A stretch of DNA of 64,000 nt from Pseudomonas sp. A34-9 (GCF_029543085.1 NZ_CP119967.1:5420501-5484500); one strand, 5' to 3'; positions 10,247 to 20,628 are shown, counted from the stretch's first letter. Made by a program: numbers and translations. The notes: generated by a model not told the origin, from the sequence alone.

Positions 10247-11025
10247 GTCGTACACCTCCACGGCGTTATTGGTTGACCGGGGCCAGCAGTGGCATCGGCG
10301 CGGCGCTGGCTGAAGAGATCCTGAAAACCGGTGCACATCTGGCCGTCAGTTCTCGCCAGGTCGCACCGCTCAAGGTCTTGTCGCAACGCTATCCAGGGCA
10401 GGTCCTGGTGGCGCCGGGAGACCTGACCAACAGCCAGACGGTTCGAGAAATCGGTGAGCGCATCGCCGAAGACTGGGGTTCGCTGGACTCGGTGATTCTC
10501 AACGCTGGCACCTGCGAATACGTGGATGCCAAGCAGTTCGACTCCTCGATCATCGAACATGTGGTGCGCACCAATTTGCTCGCCAGCAGTTATTGCATCG
10601 AGGCCGCCCTGCCGCTGCTGCGCAAAGGCACCGCGCCGCATCTGATTGGCGTGGCCAGTTCGGCGACCTACCTGCCGCTGCCACGGGCCGAAGCCTACGG
10701 GGCCTCAAAGGCAGGTTTGCGTTACCTGTTCGAATCGCTGCGCATCGATCTGGCCGACGAAGGCATTGAAGTAACGGTGGTCAGCCCCGGTTTCGTTGAA
10801 ACACCGTTGACCGCCAAAAATGATTTCCCCATGCCCTTGAGCTGGCCTGTGGATAAAGCCGCGCGGCACATCTTCGCCAAGCTCAAGGACCGGCCGCTGG
10901 AGATCGCCTTCCCGGCGCTGTTCATGGCCGCGCTGTGGCCGCTTTCGAAACTGCCGGCACGCGTCCAACTGGCGATCGGCAAGCGCATGGTGCGCAAATC
11001 ACCTCCGCTGACGGATCCGACATGA
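10243..11025 (+). CDS. Short-chain dehydrogenase/reductase
   Basis: Classical SDR of 260 residues. WLTGASSGIGAALAEEI is the TGxxxGIG cofactor loop, SVILNAGTCEYVDAK contains the NAG motif, and GVASSATYLPLPRAEAYGASKAGL holds the catalytic Ser, Tyr and Lys (YxxxK). The substrate is unknown. It is in overlapping order with the FAD oxidoreductase, DUF1365 and Cfa-like genes, a set I recall from photo-oxidative stress regulons of alpha-proteobacteria and pseudomonads. Confidence 0.88.
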   Translation: MSRTPPRRYWLTGASSGIGAALAEEILKTGAHLAVSSRQVAPLKVLSQRYPGQVLVAPGDLTNSQTVREIGERIAEDWGSLDSVILNAGTCEYVDAKQFDSSIIEHVVRTNLLASSYCIEAALPLLRKGTAPHLIGVASSATYLPLPRAEAYGASKAGLRYLFESLRIDLADEGIEVTVVSPGFVETPLTAKNDFPMPLSWPVDKAARHIFAKLKDRPLEIAFPALFMAALWPLSKLPARVQLAIGKRMVRKSPPLTDPT

Positions 11026-12269
11026 AAATCGCCATCGTCGGCAGCGGGATCGCCGGACTGACTTGTGCCCACCTGCTCAATCGCCGGCACGAGGTCACGG
11101 TGTTCGAGGCCAGCGACTGGGTCGGTGGCCACACGCACACCGTCGACGTCACGGTCGCAGGACGGCAGTACGCCGTCGACACCGGCTTCATCGTGTTCAA
11201 TGACTGGACCTATCCGAACTTCATCCGCCTGCTCAGCCAGCTCGGCGTAGCGTTCAAGCCGACGCAAATGAGTTTTTCGGTGACCGACCCGGACACCGGC
11301 CTGGAATACAACGGCAACAACCTCAACAGCCTCTTCGCCCAGCGCAGCAATCTGTTGTCACCGGGGTTCTGGGGCATGTTGCGCGATATTCTGCGCTTCA
11401 ACAAAGAAGCCCAGCGAGACCTGGTTGAACTGCGCATCGGCGCCGACACCACCCTCGACGACTACCTCAAGGCTGGCGGCTACGGTGAACGCTTCATCCT
11501 GCATTACATCGTGCCGATGGGCTCGGCGATCTGGTCAATGCCGATGGCGGAAATGCTCAATTTCCCGCTGCAATTTTTCGTGCGGTTCTTCAAGAACCAT
11601 GGACTGTTGTCGGTCAGTGATCGTCCGCAGTGGCAGGTCATCGAAGGCGGTTCCAGCACCTATATCGCGCCGTTGACGGCAGCATTCAAAGACAGGATCC
11701 GCCTCAATTGTCCCGTAACCCGGGTCGATCGCGATGGGCATGGCGTAGTTATCCACAGCCCGGCAGGTCTCGAACACTTCGATCAGGTGGTGTTCGCCTG
11801 CCACAGTGATCAAGCGTTGAAACTGCTGGCAGTCCCAAGCGATGCCGAACGCGCGATCCTCGGTGCCCTGCCCTACGCCGACAACGAAGTGGTACTGCAC
11901 ACCGACACGCGCTTGTTGCCGACGCGAAAACTGGCCTGGGCGAGCTGGAACTATCGGCTCAGCGGCGCCGGCCACACCCACGCCGCTGTCACCTACGACA
12001 TGAACATTCTGCAGGGCATTCAGAGCGACACCACGTTTTGTGTCAGCCTCAATCAGAGCGCCGGCATCAGCCCCGACAAAGTGCTCGCCCGCTACACCTA
12101 CGCCCATCCACAGTTCAGCCTCGCCGCAGCGGCCGCACAGCAACGCTGGGGCGAACTGGATGGCGCGCAACACACGCATTATTGCGGCGCCTATTGGGCC
12201 AACGGTTTCCATGAGGACGGTGTCGTCAGCGCCTTGCGCGTGGCCGCCGCGTTCGGGGAAACCCTATGA
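11022..12269 (+). CDS. FAD-dependent amine-oxidase-type oxidoreductase
   Basis: 415-residue flavoprotein with an N-terminal FAD loop (IAIVGSGIAGLTCAHLL), the following FEASDWVGGHTHT motif and the C-terminal CGAYWANGFHEDGVVSAL contact. It belongs to the NAD(P)-binding/amine-oxidase group found beside DUF1365 and Cfa-like methyltransferases. By context it may be the desaturase partner (UfaD-like) for methylated unsaturated or furan fatty acid synthesis, which is an inference from gene order. It is coupled by ATGA overlaps on both sides. Confidence 0.85.
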   Translation: MKIAIVGSGIAGLTCAHLLNRRHEVTVFEASDWVGGHTHTVDVTVAGRQYAVDTGFIVFNDWTYPNFIRLLSQLGVAFKPTQMSFSVTDPDTGLEYNGNNLNSLFAQRSNLLSPGFWGMLRDILRFNKEAQRDLVELRIGADTTLDDYLKAGGYGERFILHYIVPMGSAIWSMPMAEMLNFPLQFFVRFFKNHGLLSVSDRPQWQVIEGGSSTYIAPLTAAFKDRIRLNCPVTRVDRDGHGVVIHSPAGLEHFDQVVFACHSDQALKLLAVPSDAERAILGALPYADNEVVLHTDTRLLPTRKLAWASWNYRLSGAGHTHAAVTYDMNILQGIQSDTTFCVSLNQSAGISPDKVLARYTYAHPQFSLAAAAAQQRWGELDGAQHTHYCGAYWANGFHEDGVVSALRVAAAFGETL

Positions 12270-13081
12270 ACAGCGCTCTGTACAGCGGCTGGATCGGCCA
12301 TCGGCGTTTCTCGCCACGCCGCCATGAGTTCCGCTACCGGATCGGTTTGCTCTACCTCGATCTCAGTGAACAGGACGCGGTGCTTGAACTGTCGCCTCTG
12401 GCCGGGCGCAGTCGCTTTGCTCCATTTTCGTTTCGCGAAACGGACTATCTCAAGGCATTCACCGGCCGCGGCATGCGCCTGATCGATGCCGTGCGGCAGC
12501 AGGTCGGCATCGCCATCGGCCATGAACCGCAAGGTTCGATCTGCCTGCTGACCCAGGCGCGCAGTTGGGGATTGTCGTTCAATCCGGTGAGTTTCTTTTA
12601 CTGCCATGAGGCCGACGGGCAACTCGCCGCAATCGTCTGCGAAGTCACCAACACGCCGTGGCGCGAGCGTTATCACTACGTGCTGCCGGCGCGCACACCT
12701 GTCGACCTGCACGATTTCCACCAGCACTTCGCCGTGGCCAAGGCCTTTCACGTTTCGCCGTTTTTGCCGCGCGATCTCGAATACCGCATGAGCTTCAGCC
12801 CCGCCGCGCAAAACCTCGGCGTGCACATGGCCGACTGGCAAGGCGAACACAAACTGTTCGATGCGACGCTCAATCTGCAACGCGAAAGTCTTGATCGCCG
12901 CAGCCTGCACCGTTACTTGCGGCGCTTTCCGTGGATGACCGCGAAAACAGCCTTGGCGATTTACTGGCAGGCACTGCGCCTGCTGCTCAAACGCGCACCG
13001 CTCTTTGCTCATCAGGCTGCCGACGGCAGTTTTCAAACCGCCACCGTGCCTCCCAAGGAGCACCGCCATGAAATCCTCTAG
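12266..13081 (+). CDS. DUF1365 protein
   Basis: 271-residue protein starting MNSALYSGWIGHRRFSPRRH, with the family core SFNPVSFFYCHEADGQLAAIVCEVTNTPW and the SPFLPRDLEYRMSF segment. Function is unknown, but the family almost always sits between an FAD oxidoreductase and a Cfa-like methyltransferase, as here. It overlaps the preceding stop (ATGA) and the next start by 14 bp. Confidence 0.87.
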   Translation: MNSALYSGWIGHRRFSPRRHEFRYRIGLLYLDLSEQDAVLELSPLAGRSRFAPFSFRETDYLKAFTGRGMRLIDAVRQQVGIAIGHEPQGSICLLTQARSWGLSFNPVSFFYCHEADGQLAAIVCEVTNTPWRERYHYVLPARTPVDLHDFHQHFAVAKAFHVSPFLPRDLEYRMSFSPAAQNLGVHMADWQGEHKLFDATLNLQRESLDRRSLHRYLRRFPWMTAKTALAIYWQALRLLLKRAPLFAHQAADGSFQTATVPPKEHRHEIL

Positions 13082-14333
13082 TCTGTCGGTCAGTCGGTTC
13101 AGCGCCAACGGTTTGACCGGATCGCTGCTGCGTCGCGGCGTGTTGCGCCAATTGGCGCAGCTCAAACACGGGCAATTACTGGTGGTCGAGGATGGCGAAC
13201 GACTGATGTTCGGTACGCCGGGCAGTGCCTTGCTCGGGGAAATCCATGTGCTCGACTCGGCCGTCTGGGGCATGGTTGCCGGCAACGGTTCGATTGGTGC
13301 CGGCGAGGCCTTTATTCACGGCTATTGGAGTTCACCGGATCTGACGGCGGTGGTTCGCGTATTCGTCAGCAATCTCGACGTGCTCGATGCCATGGAGGGT
13401 GGCCTGGCCCGCCTCGGCCGGCCGTTGGTGCAAGGCCTGCACTGGCTCAACCGCAATACGCGTAAGGGGTCGCAAAAGAACATCGCCGCGCACTACGACC
13501 TCGGCAACGATCTGTTCGAGCAATTTCTTGATCCGACCATGATGTATTCGGCGGCGCAATTTCTCACCCCTGAAGACAGCCTTGAGCAGGCGCAGCTGAA
13601 CAAGCTGGAGCGGATCTGCCAGAAGCTTGCGCTCAAACCCGCTGATCATTTGCTGGAGATCGGCACCGGTTGGGGCAGCATGGCGCTCTACGCCGCGCAG
13701 AATTACGGTTGCCGGGTAACCACCACGACATTGTCGAAAGAGCAGTACGCGTATACCGCGCAACGCATCGAACAATTGGGTTTGCAGGATCAGGTCACGC
13801 TGCTGCTCAAGGACTACCGTGATCTCAGCGGCGAATACGACAAACTGGTGTCGATCGAAATGATCGAAGCGGTCGGTCACCGCTTCCTGCCGACCTACTT
13901 CAAACAGTGCGCGCACCTGCTCAAGAGCAACGGCCTGATGCTGATTCAGGCGATCACCATTCGTGAGCAACGCTATGAACAGGCAAAGCGCGGCGTCGAC
14001 TTTATCCAGCGTTACATCTTCCCCGGAGGCGCTCTGCCCAGCGTGCAGAAAATGCTCGAAGTGGTCAGCCGCAACACCGACATGAATCTGTTGCACATGG
14101 AGGATTTCGGCCTGCACTACGCCCGCACCCTGCGCCTGTGGCACGAGAACTTCCGCCGCGCGCACGTCCGCTTGAGCGAGTTGGGCTACGACGATTATTT
14201 CCTGCGGCTGTGGGAGTTTTATCTGTGTTACTGCGAGGGCGGCTTCCTCGAACGCACCATCGGCACCGCGCAATTGCTGCTGGCCAAACCGGCCGCGATG
14301 ACCGCGCCGCTGCTCGGACGCTTCGATGCTTGA
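13068..14333 (+). CDS. Cyclopropane-fatty-acid-synthase-like methyltransferase
   Basis: 421-residue S-adenosylmethionine-dependent enzyme acting on unsaturated phospholipid acyl chains. The Cfa signature AHYDLGNDLFEQFLD is followed by the SAM loop LLEIGTGWGSMALYAAQNYG and VSIEMIEAVGHRFLPTYF. It could make cyclopropane rings or, by operon context, methylate the double bond as UfaM does for furan fatty acids; sequence alone does not decide. The ATG at 13068 has AAGGAG upstream. It overlaps the DUF2878 gene by 8 bp. Confidence 0.88.
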   Translation: MKSSSLSVSRFSANGLTGSLLRRGVLRQLAQLKHGQLLVVEDGERLMFGTPGSALLGEIHVLDSAVWGMVAGNGSIGAGEAFIHGYWSSPDLTAVVRVFVSNLDVLDAMEGGLARLGRPLVQGLHWLNRNTRKGSQKNIAAHYDLGNDLFEQFLDPTMMYSAAQFLTPEDSLEQAQLNKLERICQKLALKPADHLLEIGTGWGSMALYAAQNYGCRVTTTTLSKEQYAYTAQRIEQLGLQDQVTLLLKDYRDLSGEYDKLVSIEMIEAVGHRFLPTYFKQCAHLLKSNGLMLIQAITIREQRYEQAKRGVDFIQRYIFPGGALPSVQKMLEVVSRNTDMNLLHMEDFGLHYARTLRLWHENFRRAHVRLSELGYDDYFLRLWEFYLCYCEGGFLERTIGTAQLLLAKPAAMTAPLLGRFDA

Positions 14334-14817
14334 GCGTGTCGCCAATGCCGTGTTGTTCCAGATCGGCTGGCTGACCTGCGTGCTCGGCGGCAACAGTTTG
14401 TGGTTGCTGCTGGCGTTGGCGGTGCTGGTGATTCATCTGCGCTGGATCAGCAGTTGGGCCGCCGAGGGGCGCCTGGTGTTGAGCGTGGTGATTGTCGGCA
14501 CGGCGGTGGACAGCGTTTTGCGCGCGGCGGGCGTGTTCGAATTTCAGGATCAGTCGCCGCTGATTCCGTTATGGCTGATGCTGCTCTGGGCGTTGCTCGC
14601 GACCACCTTGCGTCACTGCCTGGCCTGGAGCGCGCGGCCCTGGTGGCTGGCGAGTGTGCTCGGCGCCGTCGGTGGCGCGCTGTCGTATTACGGTGGCGGG
14701 CGACTGGCCGGCGTGCAATTTCCCTATGGTGAACTGCCGACCCTGATCGGCATCGGACTACTCTGGGCGCTGCTGTTTCCGCTGCTGCATGCGATGGCGC
14801 GGCGACTGACGCACTGA
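14326..14817 (+). CDS. DUF2878 integral membrane protein
   Basis: 163-residue protein with about five hydrophobic segments (for example FQIGWLTCVLGGN, LWLLLALAVLVIHL, LWLMLLWALLATTL). It matches DUF2878, a family of unknown function found with Cfa and DUF1365 genes. It is the last gene of the nine-gene overlapping operon that starts at the DUF523 gene. Confidence 0.82.
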   Translation: MLERVANAVLFQIGWLTCVLGGNSLWLLLALAVLVIHLRWISSWAAEGRLVLSVVIVGTAVDSVLRAAGVFEFQDQSPLIPLWLMLLWALLATTLRHCLAWSARPWWLASVLGAVGGALSYYGGGRLAGVQFPYGELPTLIGIGLLWALLFPLLHAMARRLTH

Positions 14818-14869
14818 GCGTCTGTCAGACCTTTCACACACGCATCGGTCGCTGCCTTACACTGGCGCC

Positions 14870-15175
14870 ATGAAAACCATCCCCCACCAGCAAATCGCCG
14901 AACCGGCCGTCACCTGCTCGACTTGCGCAGCGTGCTGCTGTCAGCTTGAAGTGATGCTGATCACCGACACCGGCGTGCCTGATCGCTTTATCGATACCGA
15001 TGAGTGGGGCGGCGAAGTGATGCTGCGTCTGGACGACGGCTGGTGCGCGGCGCTGGATCGCGACAGCATGATGTGCACGATCTATGAGAAACGCCCGCTG
15101 ATCTGCCGCGAGTTTGAAATGGGCGCGCCGGAGTGCATTGAAGAACGCAAAGGCATCACGACCGCCTACCGCTGA
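14870..15175 (+). CDS. YkgJ-family cysteine-cluster protein
   Basis: 101-residue protein with a dense Cys cluster (TCSTCAACCCQLE, about residues 15-27) and later cysteines in WCAALDRDSMMCTIYEKRPLICREF, the zinc- or iron-chelating pattern of the YkgJ/UPF0153 family. Function is unknown. It starts 53 bp after DUF2878 and may be read from the same operon or from a local promoter. Confidence 0.85.
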   Translation: MKTIPHQQIAEPAVTCSTCAACCCQLEVMLITDTGVPDRFIDTDEWGGEVMLRLDDGWCAALDRDSMMCTIYEKRPLICREFEMGAPECIEERKGITTAYR

Positions 15176-15182
15176 TTTAAAG

Positions 15183-15266
15183 CAAAAGATCGCAGCCTTC
15201 GGCAGCTCCTACAGGAGAAATCATTCCCATGTAAGAGCTGCCGAAGGCTGCGATCTTTTGATCTTT
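15183..15266. repeat. REP-type inverted pair (GATCGCAG family)
   Basis: Inverted AAAAGATCGCAGCCTTCGGC arms are separated by a spacer with AGAAATCATTCCCATG. It lies between the convergent YkgJ and pagL genes and ends in a T-rich run, so it may also serve as a terminator. Confidence 0.85.
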
Positions 15267-15267
15267 T

Positions 15268-15786
15268 TTACAGCGGCATTGTGTAATGCAGCGAGTAACT
15301 TTCTACACCGTCGTTGCTGCTGGCCAGGCCGGCGTTGGAATAGTGCGTCGCACGAATCCCGACTTCATGCCCGCCATTGAAACGCAGACCAAAACCGAAG
15401 CGGTCTTCAAACTGGAAGGAGCCGCCGAGATTGTTGGATTCGTACTTGGTATTGGAAAACGCCGCTACACCAATCCCCGCCTCTACATACGGTTTAACCG
15501 ATTGACCGGCAAACTCGTAAACAAATACCGGAGAGAACGACAGGCTGTTGTTGCTGGACGTCTTGTCGCCTTCCCAGTAGGTGTAGGCACCGCTCCAGTA
15601 ACCGGTCAGGCGACCGACGTCACTTTGCAGCCAGCTCTTGTCCCAGTCGAAATTCATGCCCAGGCGATAGGTCATGGTCGAGTCGCTGGTGGCCCCCACC
15701 GCGAACTCCACGCCTGCCGCTTGTGCAGTAATACTTTGCCCCATCAGTGCGGCCGCAATCGCGGCCAAGCAGAATAGTCGCTTCAC
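15268..15786 (-). CDS. pagL: Lipid A 3-O-deacylase (PagL)
   Basis: Outer-membrane beta-barrel esterase that removes the 3-O-acyl chain of lipid A. The 172-residue precursor has a signal peptide (MKRLFCLAAIAAALMG...AQA), alternating barrel strands and the PagL active site HYSNAG with H148 and S150, plus E162 fourteen residues after the His, which completes the His-Ser-Glu triad. It ends with an aromatic barrel strand (SLHYTMPL). It is downstream of murI in the same direction, separated by an AT-rich gap of about 110 bp that may hold its own promoter. Confidence 0.9.
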   Translation of the reverse strand: MKRLFCLAAIAAALMGQSITAQAAGVEFAVGATSDSTMTYRLGMNFDWDKSWLQSDVGRLTGYWSGAYTYWEGDKTSSNNSLSFSPVFVYEFAGQSVKPYVEAGIGVAAFSNTKYESNNLGGSFQFEDRFGFGLRFNGGHEVGIRATHYSNAGLASSNDGVESYSLHYTMPL

Positions 15787-15898
15787 GTTGAAACTTCCTT
15801 TTCCGGAACGATCGTTTGGTTTTCTAGATAACTCTCCGCTATAGAAGCTAGCGCCTGCTTAGAAGTTCAGCTGATTTTTTAGTTATTTCACATTTTTT

Positions 15899-16690
15899 TT
15901 ACAAACTGAATTTCTGCACTTCGCCGGCAGCTTGCCCCAGTAGCGGCAGGATCTTTTTGAAGTACGCAGGATCCGCGCTGGTCCAGAATCTGACCGGCTG
16001 GTTCGGGCCGGCAGCGAGCAAGTCACGCTCCGCCAAAAGCCGCTGAAGTTGCCGCGCCACAGCAGCGCCGGTATCGATCAGGCTGATGTCCTCGGGGATC
16101 ATCGACTTGAGCATTGGCTTGAGAAAGGGATAGTGGGTGCAGCCCAGAATGATCGTGTCACAACCGCTGGCCAGCAATGGCTCGACATAACGTTGCAGCA
16201 ACTGACGCAACTCGGCGCTGTGCAGATCGCCGCTTTCAATCAGCTCGACCAGGCCGGGGCATGGCTGGGTGATCACGCGTACGTCAGTGGCAAAGCGATC
16301 GAGCAGCGCGGCGAACTTGGCGCTCTGCAACGTGCCTGTGGTGGCGAGCACGCCGACCACACCGCTGCGGGTCGCAGCCGCGGCCGGTTTCACTGCTGGC
16401 TCCATGCCGACAATCGGCCAGTCGGGAAAATCACCGCGCAACTCGGCGACAGCTGCCACCGTGGCGGTATTACAGGCCAGCACCAGGGCCTTGGCGCCTT
16501 GCTCGCGGAAAAACCCGGCCATCACGCTGCAACGCTGGCGAATGAACTCCGGGGTTTTCTCGCCATAGGGAATGTGCCCGCAATCGGCGAAGTACAGTAG
16601 CGATTCATCGGGCAACAGATGCTGGATCTCCGCCAATACCGACAGACCGCCGACACCGGAATCGAACACCGCGATCGGTGCCTCACGCAT
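15899..16690 (-). CDS. murI: Glutamate racemase
   Basis: Makes D-glutamate for peptidoglycan. The 263-residue enzyme has the two catalytic cysteines in their usual motifs, ACNTAT (C73) and GCTHYP (C184), and an N-terminal [14 protein letters not shown]. The ATG at 16690 is chosen because the family starts just before this segment; it overlaps the end of moeB by 8 bp. It is the last gene of the hemA-prfA-prmC-moeB-murI run. Confidence 0.95.
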   Translation of the reverse strand: MREAPIAVFDSGVGGLSVLAEIQHLLPDESLLYFADCGHIPYGEKTPEFIRQRCSVMAGFFREQGAKALVLACNTATVAAVAELRGDFPDWPIVGMEPAVKPAAAATRSGVVGVLATTGTLQSAKFAALLDRFATDVRVITQPCPGLVELIESGDLHSAELRQLLQRYVEPLLASGCDTIILGCTHYPFLKPMLKSMIPEDISLIDTGAAVARQLQRLLAERDLLAAGPNQPVRFWTSADPAYFKKILPLLGQAAGEVQKFSL

Positions 16691-17438
16691 GGCGCGATCC
16701 ACAGACAGTGCAACCCGGATCACGCTTGACCCGCAGTTCCCGGAAGCGCGAACCCAGGGCGTCGATCAGCAACAAGCGCCCCACCAGCGGCTCGCCGAAA
16801 CCGACCAGCACCTTCAAGGCTTCCAGCGCTTGCAGACTGCCGACCAGCCCGACCAGCGGCCCGACCACACCGGCTTCGCTGCAGGTCAGTTCGGCTTCGC
16901 TGCCGTGCCCGTACAGGCAGTGGTAGCACGGACTTTCCGGGCGACGCGGGTCGAATACCGACAGTTGCCCTTCCAGACGGATCGCCGCACCGCTGACCAA
17001 AGGCTTGCACGCGGCCACACACGCCGCATTGACCGCTTCGCGGGTGGAGAAGTTATCGGAACAGTCGAGCACCAGATCCACCGCTGTCACGGCAGCCGCG
17101 AGAGAATCCTCGTCCAGCGCCTGACGATGGGCGATCAGTTCAATCTCGGGGTTGATCGCGGCCAGACGCTTGAGCGCCGAGTCGACCTTGCTCATGCCGA
17201 CGCTGTCGGTGTCATGGATGATCTGGCGTTGCAGGTTGGTCAGATCGACCGTATCGAAATCCGCCAGATGCAGTTCGCCGACACCCGCCGCCGCCAGATA
17301 CAGCGCAACCGGCGCACCGAGACCGCCAAGGCCGACGATCAACACACGACTGTCCTTGAGCTTCAACTGCCCGTCGATGTCGATGTGTTGCAGCAGAATC
17401 TGCCGGCTATAGCGCAGCAATTCCTGATCATTCAGCAC
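16683..17438 (-). CDS. moeB: Molybdopterin-synthase adenylyltransferase (MoeB/HesA)
   Basis: E1-like enzyme that adenylates the MoaD C-terminus before sulfur transfer in molybdenum-cofactor synthesis. The 251-residue protein has the nucleotide loop [18 protein letters not shown], the [14 protein letters not shown] motif, and CxxC zinc pairs represented by SPCYHCLYG and [10 protein letters not shown]. It overlaps prmC by 7 bp and murI by 8 bp. Confidence 0.93.
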   Translation of the reverse strand: MLNDQELLRYSRQILLQHIDIDGQLKLKDSRVLIVGLGGLGAPVALYLAAAGVGELHLADFDTVDLTNLQRQIIHDTDSVGMSKVDSALKRLAAINPEIELIAHRQALDEDSLAAAVTAVDLVLDCSDNFSTREAVNAACVAACKPLVSGAAIRLEGQLSVFDPRRPESPCYHCLYGHGSEAELTCSEAGVVGPLVGLVGSLQALEALKVLVGFGEPLVGRLLLIDALGSRFRELRVKRDPGCTVCGSRHA

Positions 17439-18262
17439 GGCAGGCGCCCCAGACTGATGCGTTGATGGCCGCCCAGATCGGTGCGGCTGTGGACTTCTTC
17501 AAAACCGCGCGTGAGCAGCAGATCGCGCACGGCTTCGGCTTGATCATAGCCGTGTTCGAGCATCAGCCAGCCACCTGCTTGCAGATGATCCGGGGCCTGC
17601 GTAACGATCAGACGCAGATCGTCGAGACCGTCTTCACCGGCGACCAGCGCACTGGCCGGTTCGAAACGCACATCGCCTTCGACCAGATGCGGATCGGCGG
17701 CGGCAATGTACGGCGGGTTGCTGATGATCAACTGGAAGCGCTGACCTTCCAGCGCGCTGAACCAGTGGCTGCTCAGCACGGTGGCATTGTTCAAGTGCAG
17801 TCGCTGGCGATTGCGTTCAGCCAAGGCTACGGCCTCGAGCACACGATCCACCGCTGTGACTTTCCACGCCGGACGTTCGCTGGCCAAGGCCAATGCGATC
17901 GCGCCGCTGCCAGTGCCGAGGTCGAGCACGTTGGCCGGGGTTGCGGGGAGCAATTCCAGCGCTGCTTCCACCAGCAATTCAGTGTCCGGGCGCGGGATCA
18001 GCGTGTGCGGCGCGACTTCCAGATCGAGCTTCCAGAAACCCTGCTGACCCAGAATGTAGGCCACCGGCTCACCGCCACGGCGACGTTGCAGGTATTCGGC
18101 AAACGTCAGCGCCGCTTCACTCGGCACGATGCGTTCGGGCCAGGTGTGCAGAAAACTGCGCGATTTGCCCAAGGCCGCCGCGAGGAGCAATTCGGCGTCA
18201 AGACGCGCGGTGGGCGAGTCCGGCAGTTCGGCGGCGCGCAACAGGCTGGCAATGATGGTCAT
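17432..18262 (-). CDS. prmC: Peptide chain release factor N5-glutamine methyltransferase
   Basis: Methylates the Gln of the GGQ motif in release factors RF1 and RF2. The 276-residue protein has the SAM loop VLDLGTGSGAIALALA and the NPPY catalytic motif at residues 182-185 (IISNPPYIAA). It directly follows prfA, its substrate, whose stop is adjacent to its start. Confidence 0.95.
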   Translation of the reverse strand: MTIIASLLRAAELPDSPTARLDAELLLAAALGKSRSFLHTWPERIVPSEAALTFAEYLQRRRGGEPVAYILGQQGFWKLDLEVAPHTLIPRPDTELLVEAALELLPATPANVLDLGTGSGAIALALASERPAWKVTAVDRVLEAVALAERNRQRLHLNNATVLSSHWFSALEGQRFQLIISNPPYIAAADPHLVEGDVRFEPASALVAGEDGLDDLRLIVTQAPDHLQAGGWLMLEHGYDQAEAVRDLLLTRGFEEVHSRTDLGGHQRISLGRLPC

Positions 18263-19345
18263 TTATTCACCTATCGCTGCGAGTTGGTCAGCCTGGTATT
18301 CGGCCAGCAACGGCTCGATCACCGCTTCAACGCCACCGGCGAGAATTTCATCGAGCGAATACAGGGTCAGGTTGACGCGATGGTCAGTGACCCGGCCCTG
18401 CGCAAAGTTATAGGTGCGAATACGCTCGGAACGGTCGCCGGAACCGACGAGCAGTTTACGTTCGCTGGCGATGGCATTCGCCGCCGCTGCGGTTTGCTGA
18501 TCGTTAAGCTTGGCCGACAGCCAGGCCATCGCACGGGCGCGGTTCTTGTGCTGGGAACGTTCTTCCTGACACTCAACCACGGTGCCGGTCGGCATGTGCG
18601 TGATGCGGATCGCCGAGTCAGTAGTGTTGACGTGCTGACCACCGGCCCCGGAAGAGCGATAGGTGTCGACGCGCAAATCCGCCGGGTTGATCTCGATGGC
18701 TTCGCGCTCATCCGGCTCGGGCAACACCGCCACGGTGCAGGCCGAGGTGTGGATACGGCCCTGGGATTCAGTGGCGGGTACACGCTGTACGCGGTGCGCG
18801 CCGGATTCGAATTTCAGCTTGCCGTAAACGTTGTCGCCTTCGATGCGCGCGATGACTTCTTTATAGCCACCGTGTTCGCCTTCGTTTGCCGAAAGGATCT
18901 CCACGCGCCAGCCACGTCGCTCGGCGTAACGCGAGTACATGCGGAACAAATCGCCGGAGAAGATCGCCGCCTCATCGCCTCCCGTGCCGGCGCGAATCTC
19001 GAGATAGACGTTGCGGCCGTCATTCGGATCCTTGGGCAGCAACATGCGTTGCAGATCACCCTCCAGCGTGATCAGCAATTCCTTGGCTTCGCGGACTTCT
19101 TCCACGGCCATTTCACGCATGTCCGGGTCGCTGTCCTTGAGCAACGCCTGGGCGCCTTCCAGATCGCCTTGTACGCTGAGCAGCTTTTTATAGGCTTGCA
19201 CGACCGGCTCGAATTCGGCGTATTCCTTGGAATAAGCGCGGAACTTGGTCTGATCGGCAATGACTTCGCCGTCGCCGAGCAGCGCGGTCAGTTCCTCGAA
19301 ACGATCCTGGAGGGTGTCCAGCTTATTGAGCAGTGACGCTTTCAT
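18263..19345 (-). CDS. prfA: Peptide chain release factor 1
   Basis: Recognises UAG and UAA and triggers peptide release. The 360-residue protein contains the GGQ motif at 235-237 ([10 protein letters not shown]), whose Gln is modified by PrmC, and the RF1-type codon-recognition tripeptide P-A-T at about 190-192. The long N-terminal helical domain precedes these. It overlaps the end of hemA by 4 bp. Confidence 0.97.
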   Translation of the reverse strand: MKASLLNKLDTLQDRFEELTALLGDGEVIADQTKFRAYSKEYAEFEPVVQAYKKLLSVQGDLEGAQALLKDSDPDMREMAVEEVREAKELLITLEGDLQRMLLPKDPNDGRNVYLEIRAGTGGDEAAIFSGDLFRMYSRYAERRGWRVEILSANEGEHGGYKEVIARIEGDNVYGKLKFESGAHRVQRVPATESQGRIHTSACTVAVLPEPDEREAIEINPADLRVDTYRSSGAGGQHVNTTDSAIRITHMPTGTVVECQEERSQHKNRARAMAWLSAKLNDQQTAAAANAIASERKLLVGSGDRSERIRTYNFAQGRVTDHRVNLTLYSLDEILAGGVEAVIEPLLAEYQADQLAAIGE

Positions 19346-20628
19346 TGCGGTTTTTTATCCGAAAAGCTATCCGGTGAGCCCTCAAGGGCAAAGAGTTCCT
19401 GGGCCATGGCCAGCGCATCGAGGCGGCCTTCGGCAGAAAGCTTTTTCAATTGCACGCTGGGCGCGTGCAACAGTTTATTGGTCAGGCCACGGGCCAATTG
19501 TCCGAGCACGTCTTCAGCGTTGCCGCCGTTGGCCAGCAGACGCAGGGCTTTTTGCAGCTCTTCGTCGCGCAGGCGTTCGCTCTGTTGACGATAGGCCTTG
19601 AGCACATCGACCGCCGCCAACTCGCGCAGGCGCACCATGAAATCATCGGCGCCGACCGAAACCATCTCTTCCGCTGCCTGGGCTGCACCCTGACGGCTCT
19701 TGAGGTTTTCGGCGACCACTTCGTGGAGATCGTCGACGCTGTAGAGGTAAACGTCGTCCAACTCGCCGACTTCCGGTTCGATATCGCGGGGAACGGCGAT
19801 GTCGACCATAAAGATCGGCTTGTGCTTGCGCAGCTTCAACGCGCTTTCCACCGCGCCTTTGCCGAGAATCGGCAACTGACTGGCGGTCGAACTGATCACG
19901 ATATCGCTGCGCACCAGTTCTGCCGGGATGTCCGACAGCAACACCGCGTGAGCGCCGAACTGTTCAGCCAGCTGACTGGCGCGTTCCAGCGTGCGGTTGG
20001 CGACGACGATGCGCTTGACCCCCAGCTCGTGCAAATGGCGTGCAACCAGGGTGATGGTCTCGCCGGCGCCAATCAGCAGGGCCTGACTGCGTTGCAAGTC
20101 GCTGAAAATCTGTTTGGCCAGGCTGACTGCGGCAAATGCCACGGACACCGGGTTTTCACCAATCGCAGTGTCGGTACGCACCTGTTTGGCGGCATTAAAC
20201 GTTGCCTGAAACAGTCGCCCCAGCAGCGGGCCGATGGTGCCGGCCTCGCGGGCCACGGCGTAGGCCGACTTCATCTGACCGAGAATTTGCGGTTCGCCCA
20301 ACACCAGCGAGTCGAGCCCGGAGGCGACGCGCATCATGTGACGAACTGCCGCATCATCTTCATGCACATAAGCACTCGCACGCAGCTCATCGAGGCTTAA
20401 ATGGTGATAGTCGGCCAGCCAGCGCAGCACGATATCGGCAGAAAGCTGATCCTGTTCTATATAAAGCTCACTGCGATTGCAGGTCGAGAGGATCGCAGCT
20501 TCGCGGCTGTCGGTCAGTCGGCAGAGCTGCTGCAAGGCTTCCACCAGCTGCTCAGGGGTAAAGGCCACGCGCTCGCGGACGTCTACTGAAGCAGTCTTGT
20601 GGTTGATACCGAGTGCAAGGAAGGCCAT
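19342..20628 (-). CDS. hemA: Glutamyl-tRNA reductase
   Basis: First committed enzyme of C5 tetrapyrrole synthesis, reducing glutamyl-tRNA to glutamate-1-semialdehyde with NADPH. The 428-residue protein starts [19 protein letters not shown] and carries the catalytic Cys50 in [10 protein letters not shown]. The NADPH domain is around [17 protein letters not shown] and a helical dimerisation tail follows. It is the promoter-proximal gene of the minus-strand operon and is divergent from the TPR lipoprotein. Confidence 0.96.
   Translation of the reverse strand: MAFLALGINHKTASVDVRERVAFTPEQLVEALQQLCRLTDSREAAILSTCNRSELYIEQDQLSADIVLRWLADYHHLSLDELRASAYVHEDDAAVRHMMRVASGLDSLVLGEPQILGQMKSAYAVAREAGTIGPLLGRLFQATFNAAKQVRTDTAIGENPVSVAFAAVSLAKQIFSDLQRSQALLIGAGETITLVARHLHELGVKRIVVANRTLERASQLAEQFGAHAVLLSDIPAELVRSDIVISSTASQLPILGKGAVESALKLRKHKPIFMVDIAVPRDIEPEVGELDDVYLYSVDDLHEVVAENLKSRQGAAQAAEEMVSVGADDFMVRLRELAAVDVLKAYRQQSERLRDEELQKALRLLANGGNAEDVLGQLARGLTNKLLHAPSVQLKKLSAEGRLDALAMAQELFALEGSPDSFSDKKPQ

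Noticed and set aside
17462..19336. 624-codon plus-strand frame opposite prmC and prfA
   Set aside because: Both minus-strand genes have catalytic motifs in place (NPPY, GGQ); the opposite frame is a shadow.
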